A stretch of 64,000 nucleotides of DNA from Firm-04 sp045628085 (GCA_045628085.1 JAZQOZ010000147.1:1-64000); one strand, 5' to 3'; counted from the first letter of the stretch, positions 43,325 to 52,864 are shown. Numbers and translations are program-made. Notes: generated by a model from the letters alone, not told the origin.

Positions 43325-44101
43325 TCATTGAAGCGAACCCATTCCGTCCTGCCAGTGCGGCGTATTGCCTGCCAGCGTTTCGGAATAGTACAGCAGGATC
43401 GCCTGCGCATCTTCCGCATCCAGTCTGCCGTCTCCGCTGATATCACAGGCGGCTGATGCGGCAGGCACGATCTCCGCAGGTTTGTCCGAAAGCAATTCGG
43501 CATAAGCATTCAGCGTTTGCTGTGCATCACTGACATCCACTGTGCCGTCACCGTCAAAATCCCCGCGTATGCGCTGATATCGCGGGAATCCGATCTCTGC
43601 TGCCTGCTGTTTTACACCGTCTGCATATTCCGTATTTGCGGAAAGCTGCTCCGGTGCGGCAATTTCGGTATCCTTTGCCTGTAAATACGAACCTGTAAAG
43701 CATACTTCCGTTTTTTCATACTGCGGTGCATCGGAATAATCTGCATTGTCAATGGTGAATTTCTGCGTATATGTGCTGACTGCCGCACCGCCCGATACGG
43801 TCGGCGTGCTGACCGTGATTGTGTAATCACCCGGTTCGGCACGAAAAATATAATTATGCTCCGGCTCACTTTGCAGTTCGGTATCATACAGCAAAAGATT
43901 CTCGCGCTCCGGTGAATGCTGCACAATGCGGATCTGCACCCTGTTGTTCTCCAGACCGCTGAACCGGATGATGTCCTCGCTCAGCGGCTCAAAATCCGGA
44001 CAGACCGTTTCAATACAGACTGTCTGCTCCGCTGCCTGTACAGGCAATGCGAAAAACGAAATACAGCAGCCAAGCGCTGTCAATATGATCCCTGTTTTCA
44101 T
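43325..44101 (-). CDS. Secreted dockerin protein
   Basis: 258 residues. Signal peptide MKTGIILTALGCCISFFALPVQAA (about 24 residues); a beta-rich domain of unknown type (about 25-160) with a YTITVSTPTVSGG segment; then a C-terminal dockerin with DFDGDGTVDVSDAQQTLNAY and CDISGDGRLDAEDAQAILLYY. The D-x-D-G-D-G-x-x-D pattern should bind calcium. Probably an assembly or substrate-binding component of a cohesin-dockerin system. No catalytic domain is recognised. It has its own promoter. Confidence 0.85.
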   Translation of the reverse strand: MKTGIILTALGCCISFFALPVQAAEQTVCIETVCPDFEPLSEDIIRFSGLENNRVQIRIVQHSPERENLLLYDTELQSEPEHNYIFRAEPGDYTITVSTPTVSGGAAVSTYTQKFTIDNADYSDAPQYEKTEVCFTGSYLQAKDTEIAAPEQLSANTEYADGVKQQAAEIGFPRYQRIRGDFDGDGTVDVSDAQQTLNAYAELLSDKPAEIVPAASAACDISGDGRLDAEDAQAILLYYSETLAGNTPHWQDGMGSLQ

Positions 44102-44137
44102 TTTGATTCTCCTTTTTCTTCGCAGAATGCTGTTTTC

Positions 44138-44166
44138 AGTATAGCATAAGACTGCTCTTTTGTCAA
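44138..44166 (-). promoter_or_regulatory. Promoter of the dockerin gene
   Basis: Minus strand TTGACA (44166-44161), 17 bp, TATACT (44143-44138). Confidence 0.85.
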
Positions 44167-44277
44167 ATCGTCAGTACGAACGCAAAATATCAAGCAGAGG
44201 CGAGAGAATCCCCTGCAGAACTTCTGCAATCCCCGAAAAACAGCCGAATCCGACACGGACAGGCCGAAAACAGGACT

Positions 44278-44306
44278 TGATTTTTTCTGCGGAATGTATT
44301 ATAATA
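44278..44306 (+). promoter_or_regulatory. Promoter of the CNNM/CorC gene
   Basis: TTGATT 44278-44283, 17 bp, TATAAT 44301-44306, about 37 bp before the ATG. Confidence 0.8.
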
Positions 44307-44343
44307 GTCCTGATATGCTTATGGCATCAGAAAGGAAATATAC

Positions 44344-45624
44344 ATGATCTATCTCATAGTGATACTGGTTCTGCTCGTCTGCTCCGCACTGTTTTCTGCC
44401 AGTGAAACGGCATTTTCCAGTGTCAATAAGATTCGCCTGAAATCCGATGCGATGCAGGGCAATGTCCGTGCTGCAAAAGCGCTCAAACTCGCGGATTCCT
44501 TTGAACGCGCACTGACGGCGATTCTGATCGGCAACAATCTCGTGAATATTCTTTCGGCTTCTCTCGGTACGATCCTTTTTACAGAGTGGTTCGGTGAGGG
44601 CGGTGTCGGCATCTCGACAATGGTGATGACCGTTCTCGTCCTGATCTTTGGTGAGATCCTGCCGAAAAGCTATGCAAAAAATCACGCCGAACAGCTTACG
44701 CTCCTGCTTGCTGCGCCGCTGAACGGTCTGATCTGGATTTTGACACCGCTCGTTTTTCTGTTCAATCAGCTTGCAAAGCTCGTGACGAAAAAGGGCGCTG
44801 CACCTTCCGTGACGGAGGATGAACTCAAAGTCATTGTCGATCAGATCGAGGAGGAAGGCGTTCTGGAGGAACAGGAAAGCGCACTTGTTCGTTCAGCACT
44901 GGAATTTGATGAAATATCGGTCGATGAGGTACTTGTTCCGCGTGTGCGTGTCACGGCGATTCCGAAGGATACGCCCATCAGCGAGATCAAGCAGATCTTC
45001 CTCTCGGAGCGTTATTCCCGTCTGCCGGTCTACGACAATACCATTGATGATATCATCGGCTTCATCACCGAAAAGGATTTCTTCGGTCTGCTCGAAAGCG
45101 GCGGAAAAGAACTTGCTCCGATCATCAAAAATGTTCTGCGTTTGCCTGAATTTGCACGTATCAGCGAAGCTATGAAGCAGATGCAGCGTGCAAAATCCCA
45201 TATCGCCATTGTGGTCGATCAGTACGGCGGCACAAAGGGTATCGTCACACTGGAGGATATCATTGAGGAGCTTGTCGGCGAGATCTACGATGAAGCAGAT
45301 GAGGTCGTTCCGATGCTGACAAAATGCGGAGAAGATCGCTATGAGGTTTCCGGTGAGCTTTCGATCGCCGATCTCTGCGATGCGCTCGGTCTTTCGGAAG
45401 ATCGTATTGTGACGGACTGCACCTCGGTCGGCGGCTGGCTGACGGAGCTTGCAGGACATATCGCAGAGAAAAATGAAACCGTCAGCGGCGACTGGTTTCG
45501 CATGACCGTTTTGCAGATGCAGGAGCAGCGCGTGCAGCGCATTCTCCTCGAACTGACTGCGGCGGAATCCGATTCCGCAAATGCCGGCGAAACGGCGGAA
45601 ATGACCGCAGGCAGCGTCCGGTGA
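44344..45624 (+). CDS. CNNM/CorC (HlyC) family membrane protein
   Basis: 426 residues: DUF21 membrane domain (about 1-190, with SASETAFSSVNKIRLK), a CBS-domain pair (about 200-325, VPRVRVTAIPKDTPISEIKQIFLSERYSRLPVYD and DQYGGTKGIVTLEDIIEELVGEI) and a C-terminal CorC/HlyC domain. The family handles Mg2+/Co2+ efflux or tolerance; the haemolysin name is historical. Single gene with its own promoter and terminator. Confidence 0.92.
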   Translation: MIYLIVILVLLVCSALFSASETAFSSVNKIRLKSDAMQGNVRAAKALKLADSFERALTAILIGNNLVNILSASLGTILFTEWFGEGGVGISTMVMTVLVLIFGEILPKSYAKNHAEQLTLLLAAPLNGLIWILTPLVFLFNQLAKLVTKKGAAPSVTEDELKVIVDQIEEEGVLEEQESALVRSALEFDEISVDEVLVPRVRVTAIPKDTPISEIKQIFLSERYSRLPVYDNTIDDIIGFITEKDFFGLLESGGKELAPIIKNVLRLPEFARISEAMKQMQRAKSHIAIVVDQYGGTKGIVTLEDIIEELVGEIYDEADEVVPMLTKCGEDRYEVSGELSIADLCDALGLSEDRIVTDCTSVGGWLTELAGHIAEKNETVSGDWFRMTVLQMQEQRVQRILLELTAAESDSANAGETAEMTAGSVR

Positions 45625-45669
45625 GCAGATATCTGCACATAAGCTGTTAAAACAATAGAAAATATCAGG

Positions 45670-45698
45670 AAAGTTGTACGGAAACGTGCAACTTTTTT
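45670..45698 (+). terminator. Terminator of the CNNM/CorC gene
   Basis: 11-bp stem AAAGTTGTACG (45670-45680) / CGTGCAACTTT (45685-45695) around GAAA with one G-U, then T run. It isolates the phage-like cassette downstream. Confidence 0.88.
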
Positions 45699-45808
45699 GT
45701 TTTTTTCGGCTATTATCGGGAGCAGTTGGTATCCGGCAGGGATCGGCGGTGCATACCGCAGAGGGAGCGATCCACTGTCAGCCAATGAAAAAGGAGGTGC
45801 AATGCAAA

Positions 45809-46285
45809 ATGGAAATACCGGTCAGGATCCGGCAGCTTCATGCAGAAACCGTATCACATGACGTATTCGGCGTATGCGGAAACAGCGGCGATACGATCCG
45901 GTTCGATTTCGATGCGGAATGGGATGCGTACCCTGACAAAACCGCCTGTATGGTCATTGTATCGCCGCAGGGCAGAACTGTAACGGAGATCCCGTTTCAG
46001 GGGAATGTCTGCACGCTGCCCCCTGTCCGCCGTACGGCTGCGATATCGGTCGGTGTCTGCGCAGGCTCGCTGCACACTGCAGCTTCTGCAAGCATTCCGT
46101 ATCGGGAATGTATCACAGACATCTTTGCAGAAGAATTTTTCCCGAAAGCGGATATCTGCAATAAAGTGCTTGCAGAACTGATGCATCAGGATATGCAGGA
46201 TGAATGCAGCGGCAGATATCTTGTCAGCGCAGATGATGACTATATCGCAACACAGGCAGGCGACTATCTTTTGTCAAAGGAGTGA
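45809..46285 (+). CDS. Phage tail-tip-like protein, paralogue 1
   Basis: 158 residues starting at ATG 45809 behind AAGGAGG. The block IRFDFDAEWDAYPDKTACMVIV and later VCTLPPVRRTAAISVGVCAG recur in the protein encoded at 46970-47449, so the two are paralogues. The pattern (F-x-x-D-x-E-W-D-x-Y...K-T-A) resembles beta-sandwich domains at the N-terminus of Firmicutes phage baseplate or receptor-binding proteins. First gene of a compact five-gene phage-like cassette; no promoter was recognised for it. Confidence 0.7.
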   Translation: MEIPVRIRQLHAETVSHDVFGVCGNSGDTIRFDFDAEWDAYPDKTACMVIVSPQGRTVTEIPFQGNVCTLPPVRRTAAISVGVCAGSLHTAASASIPYRECITDIFAEEFFPKADICNKVLAELMHQDMQDECSGRYLVSADDDYIATQAGDYLLSKE

Positions 46286-46289
46286 TTGA

Positions 46290-46970
46290 ATGGCAGACAG
46301 AAAAATCAATACCGGACTGACAGAAACGGAGATCCGGACAGCTTTTTCCCGTGCGCTGAATGATATGACGGATGCGGAGATCAGGGCGCTTGTATCAGAA
46401 GAAACTGTCAGCCGGCAGCAGGCAGATGCACAGCTTCATAATGCACTTGCTGCGGAAACAACAGCTCGGCAGACCGCTGATACCGCCATACAGTCAGATG
46501 CAGCAAAGCAGCTGAATGCATTGACCGCACAGATCAACGGCGGTGCAAAGAACCGAATGCCTGTCGAATCGGGAACGGCATCATCAAGTGTATCATGGTT
46601 TCAGGCAAACGGTCTGTCAATTCCGGCAGGGCAGTATATCGTGTTCTTCCGAAACATGGAGTCCGATGATACGGATGCAGCAACGTGCAGAGGAATCTTT
46701 TTTGATGCAAACGGCGGCAATGCGTCCTCATATTTCCAGATCCCGCGCGGTCAGGATGTCTTTGCTGAGGTTACGATCACTACAGATGCAAAATCGCTTA
46801 GAATCAATCAATCCGATACGGTAGGCCACAGCGCAGGCGATACGATGTCATTCAGCGGTGCGATGATTTGCAGAAAATCCGATTGGGATATCTCGCATGA
46901 TTTTGTGCCGTATTGTCCGACCATGCCGGAATTGTATCAGATGATCCTTTCGCTGAACGGAGGCTGCTGA
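46290..46970 (+). CDS. Phage tail-fibre-like protein
   Basis: 226 residues: a helical, probably coiled-coil N-terminal half (VSRQQADAQLHNALAAETTARQTADTAIQSDAAKQL) and a beta-rich C-terminal head ending DFVPYCPTMPELYQMILSL, an ending I associate with tail-fibre genes of Clostridia phages. It probably trimerises. It follows the first paralogue by 4 bp and overlaps the next gene by 1 bp (TGATG). Confidence 0.72.
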   Translation: MADRKINTGLTETEIRTAFSRALNDMTDAEIRALVSEETVSRQQADAQLHNALAAETTARQTADTAIQSDAAKQLNALTAQINGGAKNRMPVESGTASSSVSWFQANGLSIPAGQYIVFFRNMESDDTDAATCRGIFFDANGGNASSYFQIPRGQDVFAEVTITTDAKSLRINQSDTVGHSAGDTMSFSGAMICRKSDWDISHDFVPYCPTMPELYQMILSLNGGC

Positions 46971-47449
46971 TGCGTGAGATTTCAATTACGGTGCGTGACC
47001 GTGTTGCGGCGGTTTCCGGTTCGCCGGAGATCGTCTGCGGAAACAGTGATTATACGGCGGTATTCGATCTGGATGCAGAATGGGACGCTTATCCCGTTAA
47101 GATCGCGCGTGTTGTCTGGAAGGACGAAGATACAGGGAAAATGCTGTATCAGGATGTGCTTTTTGAAGGCAATCGTGCAGTTCTGCCGCCTGTTTCACGC
47201 ACAACACAGATTTGGCTCGGCATCTTTTCCGGTGATATCCGGACAACAACACCCGTGCGGATCCCGTGCTGTGCATCCGAATCCGGCAGCAATGCGGTGC
47301 ATCCTGAACCGGAATCGGAAATTTATATCCAGCTTCTGCGTTATCTGGAGTACCTGCATACAAAAGGAATTCATGCCGGAGCAGAAAAGGAGATCTGCTG
47401 CGGCGCAGAAGGAATCTGCGGAATACCGATCACTGAGGAGGAGATTTAA
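46970..47449 (+). CDS. Phage tail-tip-like protein, paralogue 2
   Basis: 159 residues with FDLDAEWDAYPVKIARVVW, AVLPPVSRTTQIWLGIFSGDIRTTTPVRIPC and a tail SEIYIQLLRYLEYLHTKG, the counterpart of the first paralogue. It is translationally coupled to the fibre gene (GGAGG 7 bp before ATG 46970). A duplicated adaptor flanking the fibre suggests a stacked tip structure or domain shuffling. Confidence 0.7.
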   Translation: MREISITVRDRVAAVSGSPEIVCGNSDYTAVFDLDAEWDAYPVKIARVVWKDEDTGKMLYQDVLFEGNRAVLPPVSRTTQIWLGIFSGDIRTTTPVRIPCCASESGSNAVHPEPESEIYIQLLRYLEYLHTKGIHAGAEKEICCGAEGICGIPITEEEI

Positions 47450-47451
47450 AA

Positions 47452-48039
47452 ATGGAAGCAAGAAATATCGGAAGTGCGGCTGATATTTATCAGACGCTTA
47501 CGGACAGCAGGCTTTTCAGCAGAGTGGAACTTTCCGGTACAGTGACGAATTGCTATGACAGCGAAGGCAATCTGATCGTAAAAGCAGACGGAAACGTCAA
47601 TCTCTATGGCTATGCAGATGCAGAGCATTCCATTCCGAACAATTCGCTCGGTTCGATCACGCACGCTTATTTATGCCAAAAAGGCGTGATCCTTGCAAAA
47701 TACTATAGCAATCATTTGAACCGGATCTTTGTTCTGACAAAGACCAATACCGGCAATGCGGCAATGGTTTTTCTGGATGTAGGAAACAGCGAATGGAATG
47801 CCGTGACATGGGGCGACGTTTTGCCGCTGACCGGCAAAGAAATGATCGCTGTGCAGTCCAATCAGTATGCACTGCTCCCCTTCGTGACAAATGCGGCGCT
47901 CGGCGTGGAATCCTTCACGCCGGACGCATTCTACAGTGCGGTCAATACCGGTAATCTTCTGCCGCGCAGTTTTACGATCCGCAATGAGCGATGGTTTGCG
48001 ATCGGAAATGCTGTTCTGCGCGATAATCCGGAAAATTAA
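47452..48039 (+). CDS. Phage-cassette protein, probable fibre head
   Basis: 195 residues, no signal or membrane helix, beta-rich by eye, starting 2 bp after the previous stop with GAGGAGGAG upstream. No family recognised. Its place between tail-tip genes and endolysin suggests a receptor-binding or accessory tail component. Confidence 0.6.
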   Translation: MEARNIGSAADIYQTLTDSRLFSRVELSGTVTNCYDSEGNLIVKADGNVNLYGYADAEHSIPNNSLGSITHAYLCQKGVILAKYYSNHLNRIFVLTKTNTGNAAMVFLDVGNSEWNAVTWGDVLPLTGKEMIAVQSNQYALLPFVTNAALGVESFTPDAFYSAVNTGNLLPRSFTIRNERWFAIGNAVLRDNPEN

Positions 48040-48128
48040 ATATATTTGTCGCAATCTGCATTATGCCTGCATATCATGAAATACGGAATCATAAGGATTC
48101 CGGAAGTGATACGGAAAGGATGAGCAGA

Positions 48129-48833
48129 ATGTTCAAACCACGAATGACAAAGCCGGAAAACGGCAATCGCTACTATAATACGATTGCAAACGGCGGCGTT
48201 TCTACGGCGATCATCGGCAGACCGCGTGACAGCGGATGCAATGTGCTTGCAAATTGTGTCGGGTATGTGACCGGAAGATTCAATGAGATCATCGGCAGCG
48301 GAAATTTCGTATATTTCAATTATCCGCCGAATGCAGAGGATCTGTATGAAGCTGCCCGTTCACAGGGATTGGCAGTCGGGAATGTACCGCGGCTCGGTGC
48401 AATGATCGTATGGGCAAAGGGAAAAACGACAGTCTCCGCTGACGGTGCAGGCCATGCCGCTATTGTTGAGCAGATCCATGCGGACGGCAGTATCATAACA
48501 TCGGAAAGCGGCTACGATGCAGCAGTGCCCTTCTGGCTCTCAAAGCGCAGCAATCAGGACGGAAACTGGGGACAGAACAATGCGTATCGTTATCTCGGCT
48601 TTGTCTATCAGCCGGAAATCGTGCCGGAAGGTCTGATCCGAAAAGGTGATTTCGGCGATGCAGTCTGGTGGATGCAGGAACAGCTTGCAGCGCAGGGATA
48701 TCTGCGGAGAAATGAGATCGACGGTTATTTCGGTATCATTACGCTTGGCGGTCTGCTCGCATTTCAGTTTGAGAAAAAACTGATCGTTGACGGGATTTGC
48801 GGTGCTGCAACAAAAGCCGCACTGCTCAGATAG
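48129..48833 (+). CDS. Endolysin: CHAP-like amidase/peptidase with peptidoglycan-binding domain
   Basis: 234 residues. The N-terminal CHAP-like domain (about 1-150) has Cys in GCNVLANCVGYVTGRF and His in GAGHAAIVEQIHADGSI; the C-terminal PG_binding_1-type domain (about 165-234) has KGDFGDAVWWMQEQLAAQGY and DGICGAATKAALL. It should cut cell-wall peptide crosslinks. There is no signal peptide, so release would need a holin, and none is visible. ATG 48129 follows GGAAAGGA by 8 bp. Confidence 0.88.
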   Translation: MFKPRMTKPENGNRYYNTIANGGVSTAIIGRPRDSGCNVLANCVGYVTGRFNEIIGSGNFVYFNYPPNAEDLYEAARSQGLAVGNVPRLGAMIVWAKGKTTVSADGAGHAAIVEQIHADGSIITSESGYDAAVPFWLSKRSNQDGNWGQNNAYRYLGFVYQPEIVPEGLIRKGDFGDAVWWMQEQLAAQGYLRRNEIDGYFGIITLGGLLAFQFEKKLIVDGICGAATKAALLR

Positions 48834-49173
48834 GCTGCGCGTGATCGGACTCAACACAAAACGGCGATGCTGAAAAATTGCGCTAATATAGAAGTATTCC
48901 AAAACTATTATGTAAAGACCTATACAGCAAGCTACAACAACAAAAGGACAGATACTTCTATTGACCTACCCCCATCAAGTCGATAACGCAAAAACAAAAA
49001 ATAATCCATGATGTGACTAAAAGCAGTCTGTGCAATTTGCGCAGGCTGCTTTGTTGTTTACGCGACGCCAGTCCGACCGATCATTCAGCATACGCTTCAT
49101 GAAATGAATTGTATGGAGAAAACATATCTTTTGACCGAAATTGCAATCAGCGGACAGGAACACTGCGCATCCC
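48834..49173. other. Intergenic region after the phage-like cassette
   Basis: No gene. It contains a perfect 10-bp inverted repeat, ATAGAAGTAT (48888-48897) / ATACTTCTAT (48952-48961), 54 bp apart, and a terminator-like stem AAAGCAGTCTG (49020-49030) / CAGGCTGCTTT (49042-49052) followed by GTTGTTT. The first could be a mobile-element end or recombination scar; the second probably ends the cassette transcript. Confidence 0.45.
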
Positions 49174-49202
49174 TTGACTTTCGCCCGAACATCCGATATA
49201 AT
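49174..49202 (+). promoter_or_regulatory. Promoter of the heterodimeric ABC exporter
   Basis: TTGACT 49174-49179, 17 bp, TATAAT 49197-49202. Confidence 0.85.
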
Positions 49203-49259
49203 ATAATAGTTATATTATGGGGCTTTCTCCACAGTCTGATTATGGAGGTTCTCATTTCA

Positions 49260-50999
49260 ATGAAAAAACTGCTGCACTTTCTTGCGGATTACAAAAAAGA
49301 ATGCATCTTGGGACCGCTGTTCAAAATGCTCGAAGCAGCATTTGAACTGCTTGTTCCGCTTGTCGTGAAATCCATGATCGACAAAGGCATTGCAGCCGGT
49401 GACACCGGACATATTATCCGAATGTGCCTGCTCATGGCGCTCTTTGCCGCGATCGGTCTGACAAGTACACTCTTTGCACAGTATTTCGCCGCAAAAGCCG
49501 CTACCGGATTTTCTGCGAAACTCCGTCACGCCCTCATGGATCACATTCAGCACATGACCTATACCGATCTGGATACACTCGGCACGTCTTCCCTCATTAC
49601 GCGCATGACCAGCGACATCAATCAGGTGCAGACCGGTGTCAACATGACGATCCGCCTGCTCCTGCGCTCCCCGTTTATCGTGTTCGGCGCAATGATCATG
49701 GCATTCACGGTCGATGTCAAAGCTGCACTGATCTTTGTCGCGGCGATCCCCCTGCTTTCGGTCGTTGTATTCGGCATCATGCTCGTGACCATCCCCATGT
49801 ATAAAAAAGTGCAGGAACGGCTCGATTCGCTCACCGAAACCACACGCGAAAATCTGACAGGTGTCCGCGTCATCCGCGCATTCCGGAATGAAAAGGCGGA
49901 AGCTGAAAAGTTCCGCACCGAAAATCTTGCACTCGTCCATGTTCAGAAAGCAGTCGGCAGTATATCTGCGCTGATGAATCCGGTCACTTATGTGATCGTC
50001 AATCTTGCTGTCGCAGCACTGATCTATGTCGGTGCGCTGCGCGTTGATTCCGGCGCTCTGACGCAGGGCGCAGTCATTGCGCTGTATAATTATATGTCGC
50101 AGATCCTCGTGGAACTGATCAAATTTGCAAATCTGATCATCACTATCACAAAGGCGGCTGCCTGCGCAAACCGCATTGAAGCTGTTCTGGAATCCGGCAC
50201 GCTGATTCCGGAAAATGATTCTGAACCGGAGATACCGGAAAACAGCCGCGGAACGATCTGCTTCGATCATGTGTCATTCACCTATCAGAATGCGGCAGAA
50301 CCATCTCTTTCGGACATCAGTTTCACCGCCGCACGCGGCGATACAATCGGCATCATCGGCGGTACGGGCGCAGGCAAATCCACGCTCATCAGCCTCATTC
50401 CGCGATTTTATGAGCCGACTTCCGGCAGTATCACCATCGACGGTATCGCAAGCACCGATTTTCCGCATCATGCACTGCGAAAACGGATCGGAACCGTTCC
50501 GCAGAAGGCCGTGCTGTTTCACGGAACGATCCGGCAAAATCTGCAATGGGGCTGTGCGGATGCATCCGATGCAGAACTCGAATCTGCACTGAAAACGGCG
50601 CAGGCACTCGATGTTGTGCAGTCAAAAGCAAACGGTCTGGATGAAATGATCGCTGAGGGCGGACAGAATTTCTCCGGCGGACAGCGGCAGCGCCTGACGA
50701 TCGCACGCGCACTCGTCCGCAAACCGGAATTCCTGATCCTCGATGACAGCGCTTCTGCTCTGGATTACGCAACAGATGCCGCACTCCGGCATTCCCTGCG
50801 TGAACTCCCCGACCGTCCGACCGTTTTCATCGTATCACAGCGAACAGCATCCATTCAGCACGCAGATAAGATTCTCGTTCTGGATGACGGTCAGCTTGCC
50901 GGAATCGGCACACATCAGGAACTGCTCGATTCCTGCGCGGTCTATCAGGAGATCTACGCTTCTCAGTTTCCGAAAGAGGGGGTGCGGCAGAATGGCTGA
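49260..50999 (+). CDS. ABC exporter half, degenerate ATP site
   Basis: 579 residues: six membrane helices, then an ATPase domain with Walker A GGTGAGKST and signature FSGGQRQRL. The catalytic Glu after Walker B is Asp (LILDDSASALD) and the switch His is Gln (IVSQRTAS). These changes mark the non-catalytic partner in TM287/288- or LmrCD-type heterodimers. ATG 49260 follows GGAGG at 11 bp; the 52 upstream in-frame codons cover the promoter and are not coding. It overlaps the partner gene by 8 bp. Confidence 0.93.
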   Translation: MKKLLHFLADYKKECILGPLFKMLEAAFELLVPLVVKSMIDKGIAAGDTGHIIRMCLLMALFAAIGLTSTLFAQYFAAKAATGFSAKLRHALMDHIQHMTYTDLDTLGTSSLITRMTSDINQVQTGVNMTIRLLLRSPFIVFGAMIMAFTVDVKAALIFVAAIPLLSVVVFGIMLVTIPMYKKVQERLDSLTETTRENLTGVRVIRAFRNEKAEAEKFRTENLALVHVQKAVGSISALMNPVTYVIVNLAVAALIYVGALRVDSGALTQGAVIALYNYMSQILVELIKFANLIITITKAAACANRIEAVLESGTLIPENDSEPEIPENSRGTICFDHVSFTYQNAAEPSLSDISFTAARGDTIGIIGGTGAGKSTLISLIPRFYEPTSGSITIDGIASTDFPHHALRKRIGTVPQKAVLFHGTIRQNLQWGCADASDAELESALKTAQALDVVQSKANGLDEMIAEGGQNFSGGQRQRLTIARALVRKPEFLILDDSASALDYATDAALRHSLRELPDRPTVFIVSQRTASIQHADKILVLDDGQLAGIGTHQELLDSCAVYQEIYASQFPKEGVRQNG

Positions 51000-52779
51000 A
51001 CAGAATCAAAGCGGCGGAATGCTGACGATCCGGCGCATCCTGCACGACCTCACCCGCTATTCAAAATGGCTTATCCTGACGCTCCTGCTTGCAGTCGTGA
51101 CCGTTGCACTGACTTTACTCGTCCCGATCCTCATCGGAAAGGCGATCGACTGCATCATCTCCGCCGGGAATGTCGATCTGGATGCAGTGACGAAAATTCT
51201 GCTGACAGTCGGTGTATCCGTTGCCGTGACCGCACTTGCACAGTGGATCATGAGCATCATTCACAATAAGATCACATACGAAGTGATCGAAGATATCCGC
51301 AACCGTGCGATCGACCGCATTGAGCATCTGCCGCTTGCCTATCTGGACCGTCAGCCGACCGGCGTTACAGTCAGCCGCATGATCTCTGATGTAGACCAGT
51401 TCGCGGACGGACTGCTCATGGGCTTCACACAGCTATTTACAGGTATTCTGACGATCCTCGGTACATTGATCTTTATGCTGAATATCCATCCTGCGATCAC
51501 ACTGGTTGTAATTGTTATGACACCGCTTTCCCTGTTTGCGGCGGCGTTCATTTCCAAACGGACATATTCCATGTTCCGCGTTCAGGCAGAAACACGCGCA
51601 GAACAGACCGCGATCATCAATGAAACCATTACCAATCAAAAAGTGATTCAAGCATTCGCACATGAAGCGGAAACCATGCGCGATTTTGATGAGATCAACG
51701 GCCGCCTTGCCGATGCATCTCTGAAAGCAACATTTTTCTCCTCGCTGACGAATCCCTGCACGCGCTTTGTCAATGCACTGATCTATGCCGCAGTCGGTCT
51801 GACAGGCGCATTGGCGGCGATCCGCGGCACGATCAGCATCGGACAGCTCTCGTGCTTCCTCAGCTACGCAAATCAGTATACAAAACCGTTCAATGAGATC
51901 TCCGGTGTCATCACCGAACTGCAAAATGCACTTGCCTGCGCCGACCGCATTTTCGCACTGATCGACGAAGCGGCAGAGATCCCGGATGCGCCGGATGCCG
52001 CCGAACTCACGCAGGCAAAGGGAAATGTCGAATTTCAGGATATCTCGTTCTCGTATGTGCCGGAACGCCCGCTGATCTCGCATTGCTCGATCTCGGTGCA
52101 GTCCGGACAGCGCGTTGCGATCGTCGGGCCGACCGGATGCGGCAAAACCACTCTCATCAATCTCATCATGCGGTTTTACGATGTCAATGACGGTGCGATC
52201 TGCATTGACGGAAACGATATCCGTCATCTCACACGGGACAGTCTGCGGCAGAATCTCGGAATGGTCTTGCAGGAAACATGGCTCAAAAATGCGACCGTCC
52301 GTGATAATATCCGCATGGGCAAGCCGGATGCAGACGATGCGGAGATCATCGCGGCGGCAAAAGCGGCACACGCTCACAGCTTCATCAAACGTCTGCCGCA
52401 GGGCTATGATACCGTCATCAGCGACAAAAACGGCGCTCTTTCGCAGGGACAGCGGCAGCTGCTCTGTATTGCGCGGCTGATGCTCTGTCTGCCGCCGATG
52501 CTCATTCTCGATGAAGCAACTTCCTCGATCGACACACGCACGGAACTGAAAATTCAGTCCGCATTCGGAAAAATGATGCAGGGACGCACATCCTTCATCG
52601 TTGCACACCGGCTTTCTACCGTTCAGGAAGCCGACCTCATTCTCGTCATGAAGGACGGGCAGATCATTGAGCAGGGAAATCACGATTCTCTGCTGCAAAA
52701 AAACGGATTTTACGCGAAACTTTTCAAAAGTCAATTTTCAGAAAGCACGCTTCTGCGTGAAAATCAAAGCAATATATAA
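50992..52779 (+). CDS. ABC exporter half, catalytic partner
   Basis: 595 residues with six membrane helices and a catalytically complete Walker B and switch (MLILDEATSSID, IVAHRLST), Walker A GPTGCGKTT, but variant signature LSQGQRQLL. It complements the degenerate subunit so that one ATP site is active. The start at ATG 50992 overlaps the upstream stop (ATGGCTGA). Substrates of such pairs include drugs, lipids and peptides; none can be chosen here. Confidence 0.93.
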   Translation: MAEQNQSGGMLTIRRILHDLTRYSKWLILTLLLAVVTVALTLLVPILIGKAIDCIISAGNVDLDAVTKILLTVGVSVAVTALAQWIMSIIHNKITYEVIEDIRNRAIDRIEHLPLAYLDRQPTGVTVSRMISDVDQFADGLLMGFTQLFTGILTILGTLIFMLNIHPAITLVVIVMTPLSLFAAAFISKRTYSMFRVQAETRAEQTAIINETITNQKVIQAFAHEAETMRDFDEINGRLADASLKATFFSSLTNPCTRFVNALIYAAVGLTGALAAIRGTISIGQLSCFLSYANQYTKPFNEISGVITELQNALACADRIFALIDEAAEIPDAPDAAELTQAKGNVEFQDISFSYVPERPLISHCSISVQSGQRVAIVGPTGCGKTTLINLIMRFYDVNDGAICIDGNDIRHLTRDSLRQNLGMVLQETWLKNATVRDNIRMGKPDADDAEIIAAAKAAHAHSFIKRLPQGYDTVISDKNGALSQGQRQLLCIARLMLCLPPMLILDEATSSIDTRTELKIQSAFGKMMQGRTSFIVAHRLSTVQEADLILVMKDGQIIEQGNHDSLLQKNGFYAKLFKSQFSESTLLRENQSNI

Positions 52780-52806
52780 ATTAAATGAAAAACCTTGTTC
52801 ATTATG

Positions 52807-52835
52807 TGTAACCTTTTTCTGCGGATCAGGTCATA
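52807..52835 (+). promoter_or_regulatory. ECF-type promoter candidate before the sigma gene
   Basis: TGTAAC (52807-52812) is followed after 17 bp by GTCATA (52830-52835), the general AAC...CGTC layout of ECF sigma promoters. It suggests autoregulation by the sigma factor encoded 30 bp downstream. Confidence 0.5.
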
Positions 52836-52864
52836 ATGAGTGAAGGCAAAAAACGCGAAAGGCG

